Notes: a model not told the origin generated them from the letters alone. DNA of 64,000 nt from PALSA-1003 sp963791945 (GCA_963791945.1 CAWBUD010000002.1:1054001-1118000), one strand, 5' to 3'. Shown: positions 25,098-34,543, numbered from the stretch's first letter. A program made the numbers and translations.

Positions 25098-27101
25098 ATG
25101 CCTAGGCCCCCCGTCGCTGCTACGCTCCGGTCGCCGCCGACCGGCACGGTGACATTTCTGTTCACCGACATCGAGGGAAGCACGAGGCTGTGGGAGGCGC
25201 AGCCGGAAACGATGCGAGCGGCACTTGCGCGGCACGATGCGCTGTTACGCCGATGCATCGAGACAAACCAGGGTCACGTTTTCAAGACCGCTGGCGATGC
25301 CTTCTGCGCCGTATTCGCCACCGCGACGGACGCCGTCGGCGCCGCGTTGGCCGCGCAACAAGGGTTACACGCCGAGCGCTGGCCGGAGCACGCCGCGATT
25401 CGCGCTAGGATGGCGCTGCACACAGGAGCCGCCGAGCTGCGCGAGGGCGATTACTTCGGTCCACCGCTCAATCATGTGGCGCGTCTGCTTGCCATGGGCC
25501 ACGGAGGGCAGACTTTGCTCTCCGAGATTACGCACGAGCTGTGCCGTGACCGACTGCCCGCGGGAAGCGCGCTGAAGTCCCTCGGCGAGCACAGTCTCAG
25601 GGGCGTCTTGCGCCGGGAGACGGTGTTCCAGCTTTGCCATCCCGATCTGCCACAGGCATTCCCTCCGCTCAGGACGGCGCTTGCGCCGATCGACGAAAAC
25701 GTGCCGTCGATCGCGGTGTTGCCGTTCGCGGACCTGAGCCCGGAGAAGGACCAGGAATACTTTACCGACGGCCTTGCGGAAGAGTTGTTGAATGTGCTCA
25801 CCAAGATCCGCGGATTGCGCGTGGCCTCGCGCACCTCGGCATTCAGCTTCAAGGGCACCAAGGTGGATATCCCGACCGTGGCGCAAAAATTGAACGTAGC
25901 GACCATCCTCGAAGGCAGCGTGCGCAAGGCGGGCAAGCGGGTGCGGATCACAGCGCAGCTCATTGAAGTGGCGACCGACTCGCACCTGTGGTCGGACACG
26001 TACGATCGCGAGTTGGAGGACATCTTTGCGGTGCAGGACGACATTGCTCAATCGGTGGTGAAAGAGCTGCGATCAGCGTTGATGGGAGAGAAGCCGGATG
26101 CGTCTGCAACCGCGGCGGTGAAGGCGGAAGTGCAGGCAGCAGCGAAGGGTCGCGGCGAGAACGCGGAGGCGTACCGGCTTTACCTCCATGGGCGCTTTTT
26201 CGAGGATCGCTTCACGCGTGAAGACACGGTGAAGGCGATCGGGTATTACCGGCAGGCTCTAAAGCTCGACCCGCAGTACGCACTGGCGTGGGCTGGGGTA
26301 TCGCGTTGCTACTCCAACCAAGCCGATTACTCCTGGAACTTGGACGTCCCAGAAGGCTTTAGCAAAGCGCGGGAGGCAGCGGAGCGGGCGTTGCAGTTGG
26401 ACGGGGATCTGGCGGAGGGCCACGCCGCGCTGGGGCACATCCGCATGTCACATGACTGGGATTGGAAGGGGGCGGATGCGTCATTTGGTCGGGCGCTGGA
26501 ACTGGCGCCGGGAAATGCGCAGGTCATGCGCGCAGCGGGGACCATTGCGGGAATTCTCGGCCGACCGGAGGAGGCGTTGGCACTCGTTCGGCGGGCCGTG
26601 TCGCTCGACCCGCTGAGCGCGTCCGCTCATCGATCTGTTGCGCGATGGTGCTTCTTTGCCGATCTCCTGGACGAGGCAGAGGTGGCGGGACAAAAGGCGC
26701 TCGAGCTCAACCCACAGGGCGGGCTCACGCACTTCTGGCTCGGCTTGGTGCGCCTGGGGCAGGGGCGGCTGGACGAGGCGCAGAAAATGTTCCGGGGAGA
26801 AGCTCATGACACCTTCCGCCTGCTCGGGCTCTCGCAAGTACACCACGCGCGCGGGCGGTCTGCGGAGTCGGAGGCGGCGCTCCGCGAGTTGATCGAGAAA
26901 GACTCGGCCGGTGCCGCGTATCAGATCGCTTTGGGATACGCGTACCGCGGCGAGACGGATATGGCGTTCGAATGGTTGGAGCGCGCGTACGTGCAGCGCG
27001 ACCCCGGCCTTGGCATGATGAAGATGTCGAAACCGCTGCGAAAGATGCACGGCGATCCACGCTGGCGGCCGTTCCTCGCAAAAATGGGGCTCGCCGACTA
27101 A
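25098..27101 (+). CDS. Cyclase-domain, TolB-like and TPR signalling protein
   Basis: This 667-residue protein has three parts. Residues 15-180 are a class III cyclase domain (VTFLFTDIEGSTRLWE, FKTAGDAFCAVF, LNHVARLLAMGHGGQTLLS). Residues about 205-330 are a TolB-like domain typical of these proteins (SIAVLPFADLSPEKDQEYFT, GLRVASRTSAFSFKGT, AQLIEVATDSHLWS). Residues about 350-660 are TPR repeats (AEAYRLYLHGRFFEDR, IGYYRQALKLDPQYALAW and similar). Such proteins are thought to make or sense cyclic nucleotides and bind partners through the TPRs. No clear ribosome-binding site is visible before the ATG. It is transcribed alone. Confidence 0.85.
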   Translation: MPRPPVAATLRSPPTGTVTFLFTDIEGSTRLWEAQPETMRAALARHDALLRRCIETNQGHVFKTAGDAFCAVFATATDAVGAALAAQQGLHAERWPEHAAIRARMALHTGAAELREGDYFGPPLNHVARLLAMGHGGQTLLSEITHELCRDRLPAGSALKSLGEHSLRGVLRRETVFQLCHPDLPQAFPPLRTALAPIDENVPSIAVLPFADLSPEKDQEYFTDGLAEELLNVLTKIRGLRVASRTSAFSFKGTKVDIPTVAQKLNVATILEGSVRKAGKRVRITAQLIEVATDSHLWSDTYDRELEDIFAVQDDIAQSVVKELRSALMGEKPDASATAAVKAEVQAAAKGRGENAEAYRLYLHGRFFEDRFTREDTVKAIGYYRQALKLDPQYALAWAGVSRCYSNQADYSWNLDVPEGFSKAREAAERALQLDGDLAEGHAALGHIRMSHDWDWKGADASFGRALELAPGNAQVMRAAGTIAGILGRPEEALALVRRAVSLDPLSASAHRSVARWCFFADLLDEAEVAGQKALELNPQGGLTHFWLGLVRLGQGRLDEAQKMFRGEAHDTFRLLGLSQVHHARGRSAESEAALRELIEKDSAGAAYQIALGYAYRGETDMAFEWLERAYVQRDPGLGMMKMSKPLRKMHGDPRWRPFLAKMGLAD

Positions 27102-27453
27102 AGCCAAGGCAATGCGCGTTTTTGAAAACGTCCTAAGCGTAAAAGGCAGATTAGCGCGCTGGCGTCCAAGGTAAGCGTGTTTGTCAAATGTCGACTTCCG
27201 GGTCGTGAAGCGTCCATCGAACGAAGGGCGGTTTGCGGCCACCTACGGTCATTCCATACTCCTGGGACAATTCCCTTTCCCGGGCAAAGCGCTCAGAATC
27301 TAAACACGGCTCGACCCCGTAATCTATAGGAGATGGTTGCCGGACGAGGAGATGTTGGCTGCGTCCGTAGCCTTGCTCGGGGACTCTGGTGCCCCAATTC
27401 GCCGAAGCTGCTTTTTCCCGAGTAGGTTCCACTGAGAGCGTTGCTGAGGCCCA
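27102..27453. other. Intergenic region with a doubtful minus-strand frame
   Basis: There are 352 bp between genes. A minus-strand frame (27184-27477) ends with non-shadow-like sequence (ERELSQEYGMTVGGRKPPFV), so it could be a relic, but it has no ribosome-binding site and no recognised family. Otherwise nothing is seen. Confidence 0.35.
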
Positions 27454-27897
27454 TTGAACCGCCATCCAAGATTGCACAGGCAGCGCCAGCTCCTCGCTGG
27501 ATGTTTCCCGGAATCACTATTGATCGCGCTCGTGCTTGGGTTCCTCATCCCCATGCTCGTCGCGTGCGCCACTGTCGACGCCATGTCGACGCCCTACATC
27601 GGTGCGCCACATCCGCCGCCGACGGATCCGGCGCACGTGGCAATCCTGCGTGAACCACCGACGCAGGCACACGATGGGCTCGGTGAAGTCGTCGTCGATT
27701 CATCTACGCAGCCCGCAGCGCCGATCGGACAGATCGAGGACAAATTGCGTACAGAAGCTGCAAAGATGGGCGCCGACGCGATCGTTGTCGTGGTCGACCG
27801 CGTTCAACCGGTTGGGGTCTATGTCTATGGGCCATGGAGCGCTGACCCTGTGTTCGGTCGGAGGGTCGTCGGCGTGGCGATCAAGTATCGGACCTGA
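27454..27897 (+). CDS. Putative lipoprotein, 147 residues
   Basis: The frame opens with TTG. A hydrophobic stretch with lipobox (LLIALVLGFLIPMLVAC) follows an unusually long n-region, so the true start may be nearer to residue 20. The C-terminal half (EDKLRTEAAKMGADAIVVVV, then VGVAIKY) resembles the small periplasmic RcsF/DUF4156-like alpha/beta fold. The role is unknown. Confidence 0.55.
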   Translation: MNRHPRLHRQRQLLAGCFPESLLIALVLGFLIPMLVACATVDAMSTPYIGAPHPPPTDPAHVAILREPPTQAHDGLGEVVVDSSTQPAAPIGQIEDKLRTEAAKMGADAIVVVVDRVQPVGVYVYGPWSADPVFGRRVVGVAIKYRT

Positions 27898-28096
27898 AAT
27901 ATTCCGCTGCCACGAACAGCCGGTATGGGTCGCGTTGCCACGGTCGCAGACCGGCCAAAACCCGTCCTAAGACTTTGTGCCCGAGAGCAGACCCTCAATA
28001 TAGCCGAGGTGATGCGCTGCAGCCCAATGTATGTGAGCATGCTGCGAGGGATCGCGGCGGCTCAATCGCCCATCTTGGGTTCTAGAGACTGAACGC

Positions 28097-29344
28097 ATGA
28101 ACAACTCTTCGGGCACTCGAATGATGAGTGATCACAATGGGCCAGCAGGGACGGTGGGGAACGTCGGCAGCGTCGGGGAGGTGTTCGCGGCGTTTCTCAA
28201 GCTCGGTCTCACCTCGTTCGGCGGACCGATCGCGCACTTGAGTTACTTCCGCCGCGAATTCGTCGAGCTTCGCAAGTGGATCGACGAGACCGAGTTCGCG
28301 CGGCTGCTGGCGCTATGCCAGTTCCTGCCAGGGCCTGCCAGCAGCAAGCTCGGCTTCAGTCTGGGATTGTTGCGTGCCGGCTGGCCCGGCGCGCTGGCCG
28401 CGTTCGTCGCCTTCACGCTGCCTTCTGCCGTGCTTCTGTTCGCGTTCGCAGCGCTAGTGCCGTACTTGTCGGGCGCTGCGGGGCAGGCGGCCATTCATGG
28501 CCTGAAGCTTGTCGCCGTCGCCGTCGTGGCGCAGGCAGTACTCGGCATGGCGCGGCAACTGACTCCCGATGCTCCGCGCGCGTTGATCGCCGCCGTCGCC
28601 GTAGCGCTGATCCTCGCATTCGGACAGGCATGGACACAGATCCTCGTTGTCGTACTCGGCGCCATCGCAGGTCTTGCGGTGTGTCGCGCGGTGCAGCCGC
28701 CGGCGCCCGACGCGCGATTGGTATTGCCATACGGCGTGCGGTTCGGCATCGCGCTGCTCGTGTTGTTCGCGCTGCTGCTGTTCGGATTGCCTCTCGCGGC
28801 GCGCGGTCATCCCGGCCTGCTTTCGGTGATCGACGCGTTCTACCGAACCGGTGCACTGGTCTTCGGCGGCGGCCACGTCGTGCTGCCCCTGCTGCGGGAA
28901 TCGGTGGTAACGCCCGGCTGGATCTCGAGCGACGACTTTCTCGCCGGCTACGGCGCCGCGCAGGCAGTACCGGGCCCGCTGTTCACGCTCGCGGCTTATC
29001 TGGGAGCCCGACTCCCAGGCGGGGAAGGCGGAATCGTCGGCGCGACCGCGGCGCTCGTCGCCATTTTTCTGCCCGGATTCCTGCTAATCGCGGGCGCGCT
29101 GCCGCTGTGGCGGTCGATTGGGGACACGCCGGTCGCAGCACGCGCGGTGGCCGGGATCAACGCCGCGGTCGTCGGTTTATTGGCCGCGGCACTCTACGAT
29201 CCGGTGTGGACCAGTGCAGTGCGCGGACCGATGGACGTGGCAATCGCCGCGATCGCCTTCACGCTGCTCGTCGCGTGGCGCGCGTCGGCGTTGATCGTCG
29301 TGCTCTGGTGCGCCGGTGCGGCGGTTGCTATTGCGTTGATGTAG
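28097..29344 (+). CDS. chrA: Chromate efflux transporter, ChrA (CHR) family
   Basis: This 415-residue inner-membrane protein has two homologous CHR halves. The first begins FLKLGLTSFGGPIAHLSYFR with the family motif QFLPGPASSKLGFSLG. The second has FYRTGALVFGGGHVVLPLLR and YGAAQAVPGPLFTLAAYLG. CHR proteins export chromate using the proton gradient. No chrB regulator is adjacent. The intact two-domain length supports function. A complete IS1182-family element starts about 50 bp downstream. Confidence 0.9.
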   Translation: MNNSSGTRMMSDHNGPAGTVGNVGSVGEVFAAFLKLGLTSFGGPIAHLSYFRREFVELRKWIDETEFARLLALCQFLPGPASSKLGFSLGLLRAGWPGALAAFVAFTLPSAVLLFAFAALVPYLSGAAGQAAIHGLKLVAVAVVAQAVLGMARQLTPDAPRALIAAVAVALILAFGQAWTQILVVVLGAIAGLAVCRAVQPPAPDARLVLPYGVRFGIALLVLFALLLFGLPLAARGHPGLLSVIDAFYRTGALVFGGGHVVLPLLRESVVTPGWISSDDFLAGYGAAQAVPGPLFTLAAYLGARLPGGEGGIVGATAALVAIFLPGFLLIAGALPLWRSIGDTPVAARAVAGINAAVVGLLAAALYDPVWTSAVRGPMDVAIAAIAFTLLVAWRASALIVVLWCAGAAVAIALM

Positions 29345-29393
29345 CGATACTTTGAGCGTCTGCTTTCCGGTCGTCACAAGGACCGCAACGGGT

Positions 29394-30973
29394 CTATTCT
29401 GTTGAACAACTCCCTTGAATTTGGTCGGTTTTTGGCTATGTTGAAGCCAAGATGTTCGAGAGGGAGACGCGGGAATGATGGGACGACAGACTTGTGGTCA
29501 GAAGAAGCTGTTCTACTCATTCAATCTCGATGATCACGTTCCCGCCGACCACCTGCTACGGGGAGTCGATCAGTTTCTCGATCTGAGCGAGCTACACCAG
29601 CATCTCGCCCCCTTCTACAGCCATACCGGCCGCCCCTCGATTGACCCTCAGCTGCTGATTCGCATGTTGATCGTGGGCTACTGCTTCGGCATCCGATCCG
29701 AGCGGCAGTTGTGCGAGGAAGTCCACCTGAATCTGGCGTATCGCTGGTTCTGCCGGCTGGGATTGGAAGACCCGGTGCCGGATCACTCGACGTTCTCCAA
29801 AAACCGGCATGGCCGGTTCCGTGACAGCGATACGCTGCGCTTCGTGTTCGAGCAGGTCTTGGAGCGTTGCGTGCGGGAGGGCCTGGTGGGTGGCGAAGGG
29901 TTCGCCATTGATGCCAGCTTGGTGAAGGCCGATGCTAACCGGCAGCGTGGCGTGCCTGGCGCCGAGGCCGACTGGTCGAACCGGCAGTCGATCAGCCGGC
30001 CGGTGCGCGAATATCTGGCGGCCTTGGATCAGTCCGAGCTGGAGAAGAGCACGCCGAAGAATATCTCGCTGACCGATCCAGCGGCGCAGTGGAGTGCCGC
30101 GTGGGGACCGGCGGTCTACGCCTATTCGGCGAACTATCTGATCGACATTGCCGCGGGAATTGTGGTTGACGTTGAGGCGACGCCGGCTCACAAGACCGAC
30201 GAAATCAACGCTGCCAAGACGATGATCGAGCGGGTCGAAGAGCGCTTTGATCTCAAACCTGACCGACTGATCGGCGACACCAATTACGGCACCGCGGAAA
30301 TTCTAGGATGGATGGTCGACGAGAAGCAGATCGAGCCGCATGTGTCGGTGTGCGACAAGACCCAACGCAACGACGAAACGCTATCCAGCAGTGACTTCCA
30401 GTGGGACGAGCAGGCCGATGAATACCGCTGCCCGCAGGGCCATGTGCTACGCAGTCAATGGCGCCCATTCAAGCACCTGCGTACCCACATAACCAAGGCT
30501 GGTACCATCATCTATCGAGCCAGCCAGTCAGATTGCGCGACATGCCCGATGAAGGCGCGCTGCTGTCCGAACACACCGATGCGCAAGATCGCTCGCAGCG
30601 TCCATGAATCGGCACGGGAGGTCGCTCGCGACATTGCCAAGACCGATGCCTACAAACAATCGCGTAAGGATCGCAAGAAGGTCGAGATGCTCTTCGCTCA
30701 CCTCAAGCAGATTCTGAAGCTTGATCGACTGCGACTGCGCGGGCCGAGTGGCGCTCACGATGAGTTTCTTCTGGCGGCAACCGCGCAGAACCTACGACGA
30801 ATGGCGAAGTGGTTGTGCCCTATAGAACCAGAAACAGGGACCATGGCGATCTGAATCGGCGAAGAACAGCATCGCCAGCACAATATAGAGCGCCCGCAGT
30901 TACCGATCCTCTCTCCGCCCAGCGTTAGCGATGGTACCGCGCCGCTCAAACGTCGAGTTGTTCAACAGAATAG
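29394..30973 (+). mobile_element. Complete IS1182-family insertion sequence
   Basis: The 1580-bp element is bounded by perfect 19-bp inverted repeats: CTATTCTGTTGAACAACTC at 29394-29412 and its reverse complement at 30955-30973. It contains one transposase gene. No target-site duplication was convincing (flanks ...AACGGGT and GTCGTGA...). It sits between chrA and an SDR gene and appears to disrupt neither. Confidence 0.85.
29475..30854 (+). CDS. IS1182-family transposase
   Basis: This 459-residue DDE transposase is intact. The N-terminal DUF772-type region reads GRPSIDPQLLIRMLIVGYCF. The first Asp is in GFAIDASLVKADANRQRG, the second in RLIGDTNYGTAEI, and the Glu in KKVEMLFAHLKQILKLDRLR. A zinc-ribbon-like cysteine cluster (SDCATCPMKARCCPN) lies between the second Asp and the Glu, as usual for the family. 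A GAGGGAGACG site lies before the ATG. It should be able to mobilise the element. Confidence 0.92.
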   Translation: MMGRQTCGQKKLFYSFNLDDHVPADHLLRGVDQFLDLSELHQHLAPFYSHTGRPSIDPQLLIRMLIVGYCFGIRSERQLCEEVHLNLAYRWFCRLGLEDPVPDHSTFSKNRHGRFRDSDTLRFVFEQVLERCVREGLVGGEGFAIDASLVKADANRQRGVPGAEADWSNRQSISRPVREYLAALDQSELEKSTPKNISLTDPAAQWSAAWGPAVYAYSANYLIDIAAGIVVDVEATPAHKTDEINAAKTMIERVEERFDLKPDRLIGDTNYGTAEILGWMVDEKQIEPHVSVCDKTQRNDETLSSSDFQWDEQADEYRCPQGHVLRSQWRPFKHLRTHITKAGTIIYRASQSDCATCPMKARCCPNTPMRKIARSVHESAREVARDIAKTDAYKQSRKDRKKVEMLFAHLKQILKLDRLRLRGPSGAHDEFLLAATAQNLRRMAKWLCPIEPETGTMAI

Positions 30974-31088
30974 GTCGTGAACCGCCCGTCGTTTGGGTCC
31001 GCTGCTATCGTAAAATAGAGAGGTGCCCAGGTAGTTGGCGATGCCGTCATTGGCGCCTATACCCGGGTTTCACGAAGGAGACTGCTCG

Positions 31089-31685
31089 ATGCGTATTCTC
31101 GTCGTTGGCGCGACCGGCACCATCGGCCGAGCGGTTGTTGCCGCTCTGTCTTCCGGAAATGAAATCGTAGCCGTCAGTCGCCAAAGCACCGCCATTAAGG
31201 TGGATCTTGCAGACCCGGCCAGCATCCGGGAGATGTACCGTTTGGCCGGTAAGCTCGACGCAGTCGTGGGTGCCGCCGGGCTGGCTAAATTCGCTCCGCT
31301 CACCCAGTTGAGTGATGCAGACTTTCGCTTCTGCCTCGACAACAAGCTGATGGGTCAGGTCAACTTGGTGCGGTTCGGGTTCGAGCACCTTGCAGACCGT
31401 GGCTCGTTCACAGTCACCACCGGCATCCTGGCGCGCGCTCCGACGCCGGGCAGCGCAGCCATCAGTCTCGTGAATGCAGGCATCGAGGGGTTTGTTAGGG
31501 CAGCTGCACTAGAGGCGCCGCGAGGCATCCGCGTCAACGCCGTCAGCCCGCCGTGGGTCTCGGAGACCCTGCATGCTCTCAAGATGGATCCGTCCCAAGG
31601 TCTGCCCGCTGCAGTCGTGGCGCGGTCGTACGTTCGGAGCGTGACCGGCACTGATACTGGCATGACACTGGAGCCCTCTGCCTAA
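31089..31685 (+). CDS. SDR-type oxidoreductase, short form (paralog 1)
   Basis: This 198-residue protein has the NAD(P)-binding GATGTIGRAVVAAL start and the RGIRVNAVSPPWVSETL segment of short-chain dehydrogenases. The usual catalytic YxxxK is absent: the aligned stretch is SAAISLVNAGIEGFVRAAAL, with Ile and Asn in place of Tyr and Lys. The family is therefore an atypical or non-catalytic SDR. An AAGGAGA site fixes the start at 31089. A close paralog is at 40630-41229 on the other strand. Confidence 0.85.
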   Translation: MRILVVGATGTIGRAVVAALSSGNEIVAVSRQSTAIKVDLADPASIREMYRLAGKLDAVVGAAGLAKFAPLTQLSDADFRFCLDNKLMGQVNLVRFGFEHLADRGSFTVTTGILARAPTPGSAAISLVNAGIEGFVRAAALEAPRGIRVNAVSPPWVSETLHALKMDPSQGLPAAVVARSYVRSVTGTDTGMTLEPSA

Positions 31686-31687
31686 GC

Positions 31688-31704
31688 CTGCGGCGATCGC
31701 AGGT
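31688..31704 (+). terminator. Possible short hairpin after the SDR gene
   Basis: CCTGCG and CGCAGG form a 6-bp stem with a GCGAT loop, three bases after the stop codon. There is no strong T-run, so termination is only a suggestion. Confidence 0.3.
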
Positions 31705-31877
31705 CATTGCACATCCTGCATCTGCTTCCAAACCGCATTCGCTGCCCAGCATCAGCTAACACGCGGTAGTAACTCGAGGCCGGCTGCAGCTCAATGCGAT
31801 AGTCGCTGACCGGCCAATAGCGGCCGTACCGCGAAGTGGTCAACCGCGGGTCGTTGAGCGGGCAAGAGGAGATCGTC

Positions 31878-32318
31878 ATGCGCTGCGTGTTGATTCCGGT
31901 CGATGGTTCTGATAATTCGATGCGCGCGGTGGATGCCGCCTGCCGGCAGCTCGCCTATGGGCAGCCGGTGACGGTGCATCTGCTTAACGTTCAGCCCCCG
32001 ATCAATTCGAGGATCGTCAAGAACCATCTCAGCCAGGACCTAATCGACAAGTTCTACCAGGAACTAGGCAATACGGCCTTGGAATCTGCCCGCGCCCGGC
32101 TCCACGAGGCGGACATTGCGTATACGTCGCACGTGGAAGTCGGCGATGTGGCGCAGACGATTGCCCGCTACGTGCGAGACCTGCACTGCGACCAAGTCAT
32201 CATGGGCACGCGCGGCCTCGGCTCCGGCGGTGTCGGGGCCATCTCCAGCCTGCTGATGGGCTCGATCGCGACGAAGGTGCTGCACCTTGTCGATGTGCCG
32301 GTGACATTCGTGAAGTGA
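31878..32318 (+). CDS. Universal stress protein, UspA family
   Basis: This 146-residue protein starts at MRCVLIPVDGSDNSMRAVDA behind an AGAGGAGA site; the frame extends 14 codons upstream without support. The ATP-binding signature is complete (GTRGLGSGGVGAISSLLMGS, ending VLHLVDVPVTFVK). ATP-binding Usp proteins are cytoplasmic dimers induced by stress. Expression is presumably separate from the SDR gene, as there are about 190 bp between them. Confidence 0.92.
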   Translation: MRCVLIPVDGSDNSMRAVDAACRQLAYGQPVTVHLLNVQPPINSRIVKNHLSQDLIDKFYQELGNTALESARARLHEADIAYTSHVEVGDVAQTIARYVRDLHCDQVIMGTRGLGSGGVGAISSLLMGSIATKVLHLVDVPVTFVK

Positions 32319-32969
32319 TCTCGTTCGGCTGGCTCCGCGGGTCCTCGAGGACGGCGCTGAAACCAGCGCAGCGACAGCGCCATTCGGACCTCCTTTCTGA
32401 CGCCCGCAGTTGAACACCAAGACGGTGAACGAGTGCTTTATGCAGCGCCCACCAGCGCCTGTCGGTCGATTCCGAGCGTTGGCTTTTGCGTTTTCGATTG
32501 TCCGCTCTCCGCCGGGGGCAAGGACCGCTTTGGGTCGAAAGCGCCAGTTCGATCCCGCGCCGGCAACGGCTGCTATTCCGTTTGAAGCGGTCGGATAGTC
32601 GGCGTCGGTCAACGACAACTGATGGGCCGAACTGAGAACAACTCACGACCGGCTAAGCATGGGACACAAGGTACTTAGCACAAAGGGGGTTTAAGGGTAC
32701 CGCCTACGATTTCGGGCACCACCCTGGGAAGGCGCATCCAGAGTACCTTCTCCGAGGCAAGGGTACCCTTTGCTTCGAGCTCGTTAGCCCTGCTTTGTGC
32801 TAGGTACTTCGCGCTCAGATCGAGGTCCGGCATTGCCCTCCGCGTCGCACTCGGTATCGCGGCTCCCTCGCTCCCTCCGACGCCCGGCATCGACACTCAC
32901 AGTTACAACTCCGCTGTTAACGTCGCACCCGTCGCTCCGTTACTGGAAGCGAGCAGTCATGGAGGGACT
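32319..32969. other. Intergenic region with dispersed repeats
   Basis: These 651 bp hold no gene. Near 32521 the words AGGACCGCTTTGGGTCG belong to the GACCGCTTCTGGCCG-type repeat family seen many times in this window. From 32665 to 32815 there is a GTAC-rich repeat with inverted ends. Confidence 0.5.
32665..32815. repeat. GTAC-rich repeat with inverted ends
   Basis: AAGGTACTTAGCACAAAG near the left end is nearly the reverse complement of CTTTGTGCTAGGTACTTCG near the right end, with GGGTACC words between (two further inverted copies around 32697 and 32762). Related GTACC/AGTAC sequences occur at 36826, 38700, 39780, 40500 and 41400. Confidence 0.6.
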
Positions 32970-33140
32970 ATGAAACTAGCGCTCGCTCTCGCAATACTTG
33001 TCACAACGCTGGGCGGCTGTGTCGTCGTGCCAGCTCGATACCCTGGACCTGGTCCTGGGTACGCCGCGCCTGCAACCGTGGTCCCCGCTCCGGTCGTAGT
33101 CGTCCGACCGTGGTGGCCGTGGTACTACCGACGCTGGTAG
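32970..33140 (+). CDS. Small lipoprotein, 56 residues
   Basis: A GGAGGG site lies three bases before the ATG. The signal peptide MKLALALAILVTTLGGC ends in a clean lipobox (LGGC). The mature part is proline- and tryptophan-rich (PGPGPGYAAP, then VVVVRPWWPWYYRRW) and ends at a TAG. Short Pro/Tyr/Trp-rich lipoproteins like this are common in betaproteobacterial envelopes; the function is unknown. Confidence 0.65.
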   Translation: MKLALALAILVTTLGGCVVVPARYPGPGPGYAAPATVVPAPVVVVRPWWPWYYRRW

Positions 33141-33349
33141 GGGGCATCTGGAGCTGGCGACCGCCCACGATCGCGCCTCCTGGCAATCGCGTAACGAGTC
33201 AGGCGCTGAGTCCAGACTGTCCGCAAGTGTAAGGAACCGATGGCGCTAGGCGTCTGCGCCACCGGATACAGTCTCTTTCACCCGTGCCGTGCGCGATCGA
33301 TACACGTCCATCATTCGCGCGTCGGTGCCATCGCTAGTGCAGTTCAGAT

Positions 33350-33775
33350 TCAGTGTGCATGGTGGCCGTCGTTGCCGTGCCGATCCGGGTGTCCATGGCC
33401 ATAAGGCCGGCCCTGATCGACATAACGCGGGCCGTAGTAATAAACGTAGTCGACGCGCGGCGCGTAATCAACCCGCGGGCGCGGATAGTAGACCGGCGCA
33501 GGCGCGTACACAGTCGCCGGCGCTGCGTAGTACCCGGTGTCGTAATAGGGCGACGAATTCGCGGCGATGCTTGCTCCCGCAATCGCGCCGATCGCGCCGC
33601 CTACTACGGCGCCATCACGGCCATGAACGGTATGGCCGATCGCGGTGCCGATGCCCGCGCCGACGAGGGCGCCCAGTAATGCGTCATCATTGGCATACGC
33701 CTGGCTTGAAAGCGCGGTTACGCCCACGGTTGCTGCCGCGAATGCGGCGATGATCAGGGGTTGTCTCTTAAGCAT
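33350..33775 (-). CDS. Exported glycine-zipper protein
   Basis: This 141-residue protein begins with a signal peptide (MLKRQPLIIAAFAAATVGVT, ending SQAYA). Residues 30-72 are a glycine-zipper membrane segment (ALLGALVGAGIGTAIGHTVH, then AVVGGAIGAIAGASIA). The C-terminal half is rich in Tyr and Pro (YAPAPVYYPRPRVDY) and ends with a His-rich tail (GHGHPDRHGNDGHHAH) that could bind metal. A near-perfect AAGGAGG site precedes the ATG. It is next to the Spy-like gene on the same strand, and both suggest an envelope role. Confidence 0.75.
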   Translation of the reverse strand: MLKRQPLIIAAFAAATVGVTALSSQAYANDDALLGALVGAGIGTAIGHTVHGRDGAVVGGAIGAIAGASIAANSSPYYDTGYYAAPATVYAPAPVYYPRPRVDYAPRVDYVYYYGPRYVDQGRPYGHGHPDRHGNDGHHAH

Positions 33776-33913
33776 GTTTACCTCCTTTAGTTCAATCCGT
33801 ACTGCGGACTACGGCACCGCAGCGATTGTCATTGGGGTTCGTCGATGATGCGCTTACGGTTTGACGCACACCAATGACGCGCTTCCGCTTGCGATGCCCC
33901 TACTTCCGACTAT

Positions 33914-34372
33914 TCACCCGCGACCGAAATGGTGATGGCGGCCCTGGAACTGGCTGTCAAAGATCTTTTGCTGTTCCGATGATAGAGTGGCATAGAACTC
34001 CTTGACCGCTTGCGCGCGAGTGATCGCCTGTTGCTGCGCGGTTTGCAGGGATGCCGCCATGCGGTCTGCACGTTCGGGTGCGGTCATGGTCGCGACAGGC
34101 GCTGCTTCGGGTCTGATCGGCGCGGTGGCCTGCAACTTGTCTGTGAATGTCTTCCACGCCGCTTCCTGCGTGGGCGACAGCTTCAGCTTGTCGTGCAGTG
34201 CTGCCTGACGCTGGGCCATGCCTTCGGCTGACTTCGCGCCATGCGAACCGAAGGTGCCCCCGTGACAACCTTCGCCGGCCGGCCTTGCACCGGGATCCGA
34301 CGCGGCGAAGGCGGCGGTACCCAGCCCGAGCGATGCGACGACGATAACGATACTCTTGCGAAATGTGTTCAT
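33914..34372 (-). CDS. Spy/CpxP family periplasmic chaperone-like protein
   Basis: This 152-residue protein has a signal peptide (IVIVVASLGLGTAAFAA) and two LTxxQ-like repeats: LKLSPTQEAAWKTFTDKLQA and FYATLSSEQQKIFDSQF. The C-terminus is His-rich (RHHHFGRG). Spy and CpxP are cradle-shaped periplasmic proteins that assist folding or damp envelope-stress signalling. It is divergent from a response regulator/histidine kinase pair, matching the cpxP-cpxRA arrangement, and the 212 bp between them carry an array of direct repeats. Control by that system is inferred. Confidence 0.85.
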   Translation of the reverse strand: MNTFRKSIVIVVASLGLGTAAFAASDPGARPAGEGCHGGTFGSHGAKSAEGMAQRQAALHDKLKLSPTQEAAWKTFTDKLQATAPIRPEAAPVATMTAPERADRMAASLQTAQQQAITRAQAVKEFYATLSSEQQKIFDSQFQGRHHHFGRG

Positions 34373-34465
34373 TGATCATTCCTTCTGGTTGGGCAAACTG
34401 TGCTTCTCGCACGGTTCCCATCGTCGTCGCCCGATGTATCCGCAACTTGTCCTAAACGGGCCAAT

Positions 34466-34543
34466 GTGTACCGGCGTGTACCGCCTACGAACGTGTTTGT
34501 ATCGATTCGTATCGACTTCGCCCGGAGATACATTGCGGTACAC
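34466..34543. promoter_or_regulatory. Array of 10-bp-period repeats between Spy-like gene and two-component genes
   Basis: Two direct repeats GTGTACCGGC-GTGTACCGCC lie at 34466-34485 and GTATCGATTC-GTATCGACTT at 34499-34518. A third pair on the minus strand (34524-34543) reads GTGTACCGCA-ATGTATCTCC. Each unit is exactly 10 bp, so half-sites lie on the same face of the helix, as expected for tandem binding by OmpR-type regulators. It is probably the operator for the regulator at 34585, controlling both divergent units. Confidence 0.6.

Noticed and set aside
27184..27477. 97-codon minus-strand frame
   Set aside because: The C-terminal part looks protein-like, but there is no ribosome-binding site and no family match by eye; recorded only as a doubtful relic.
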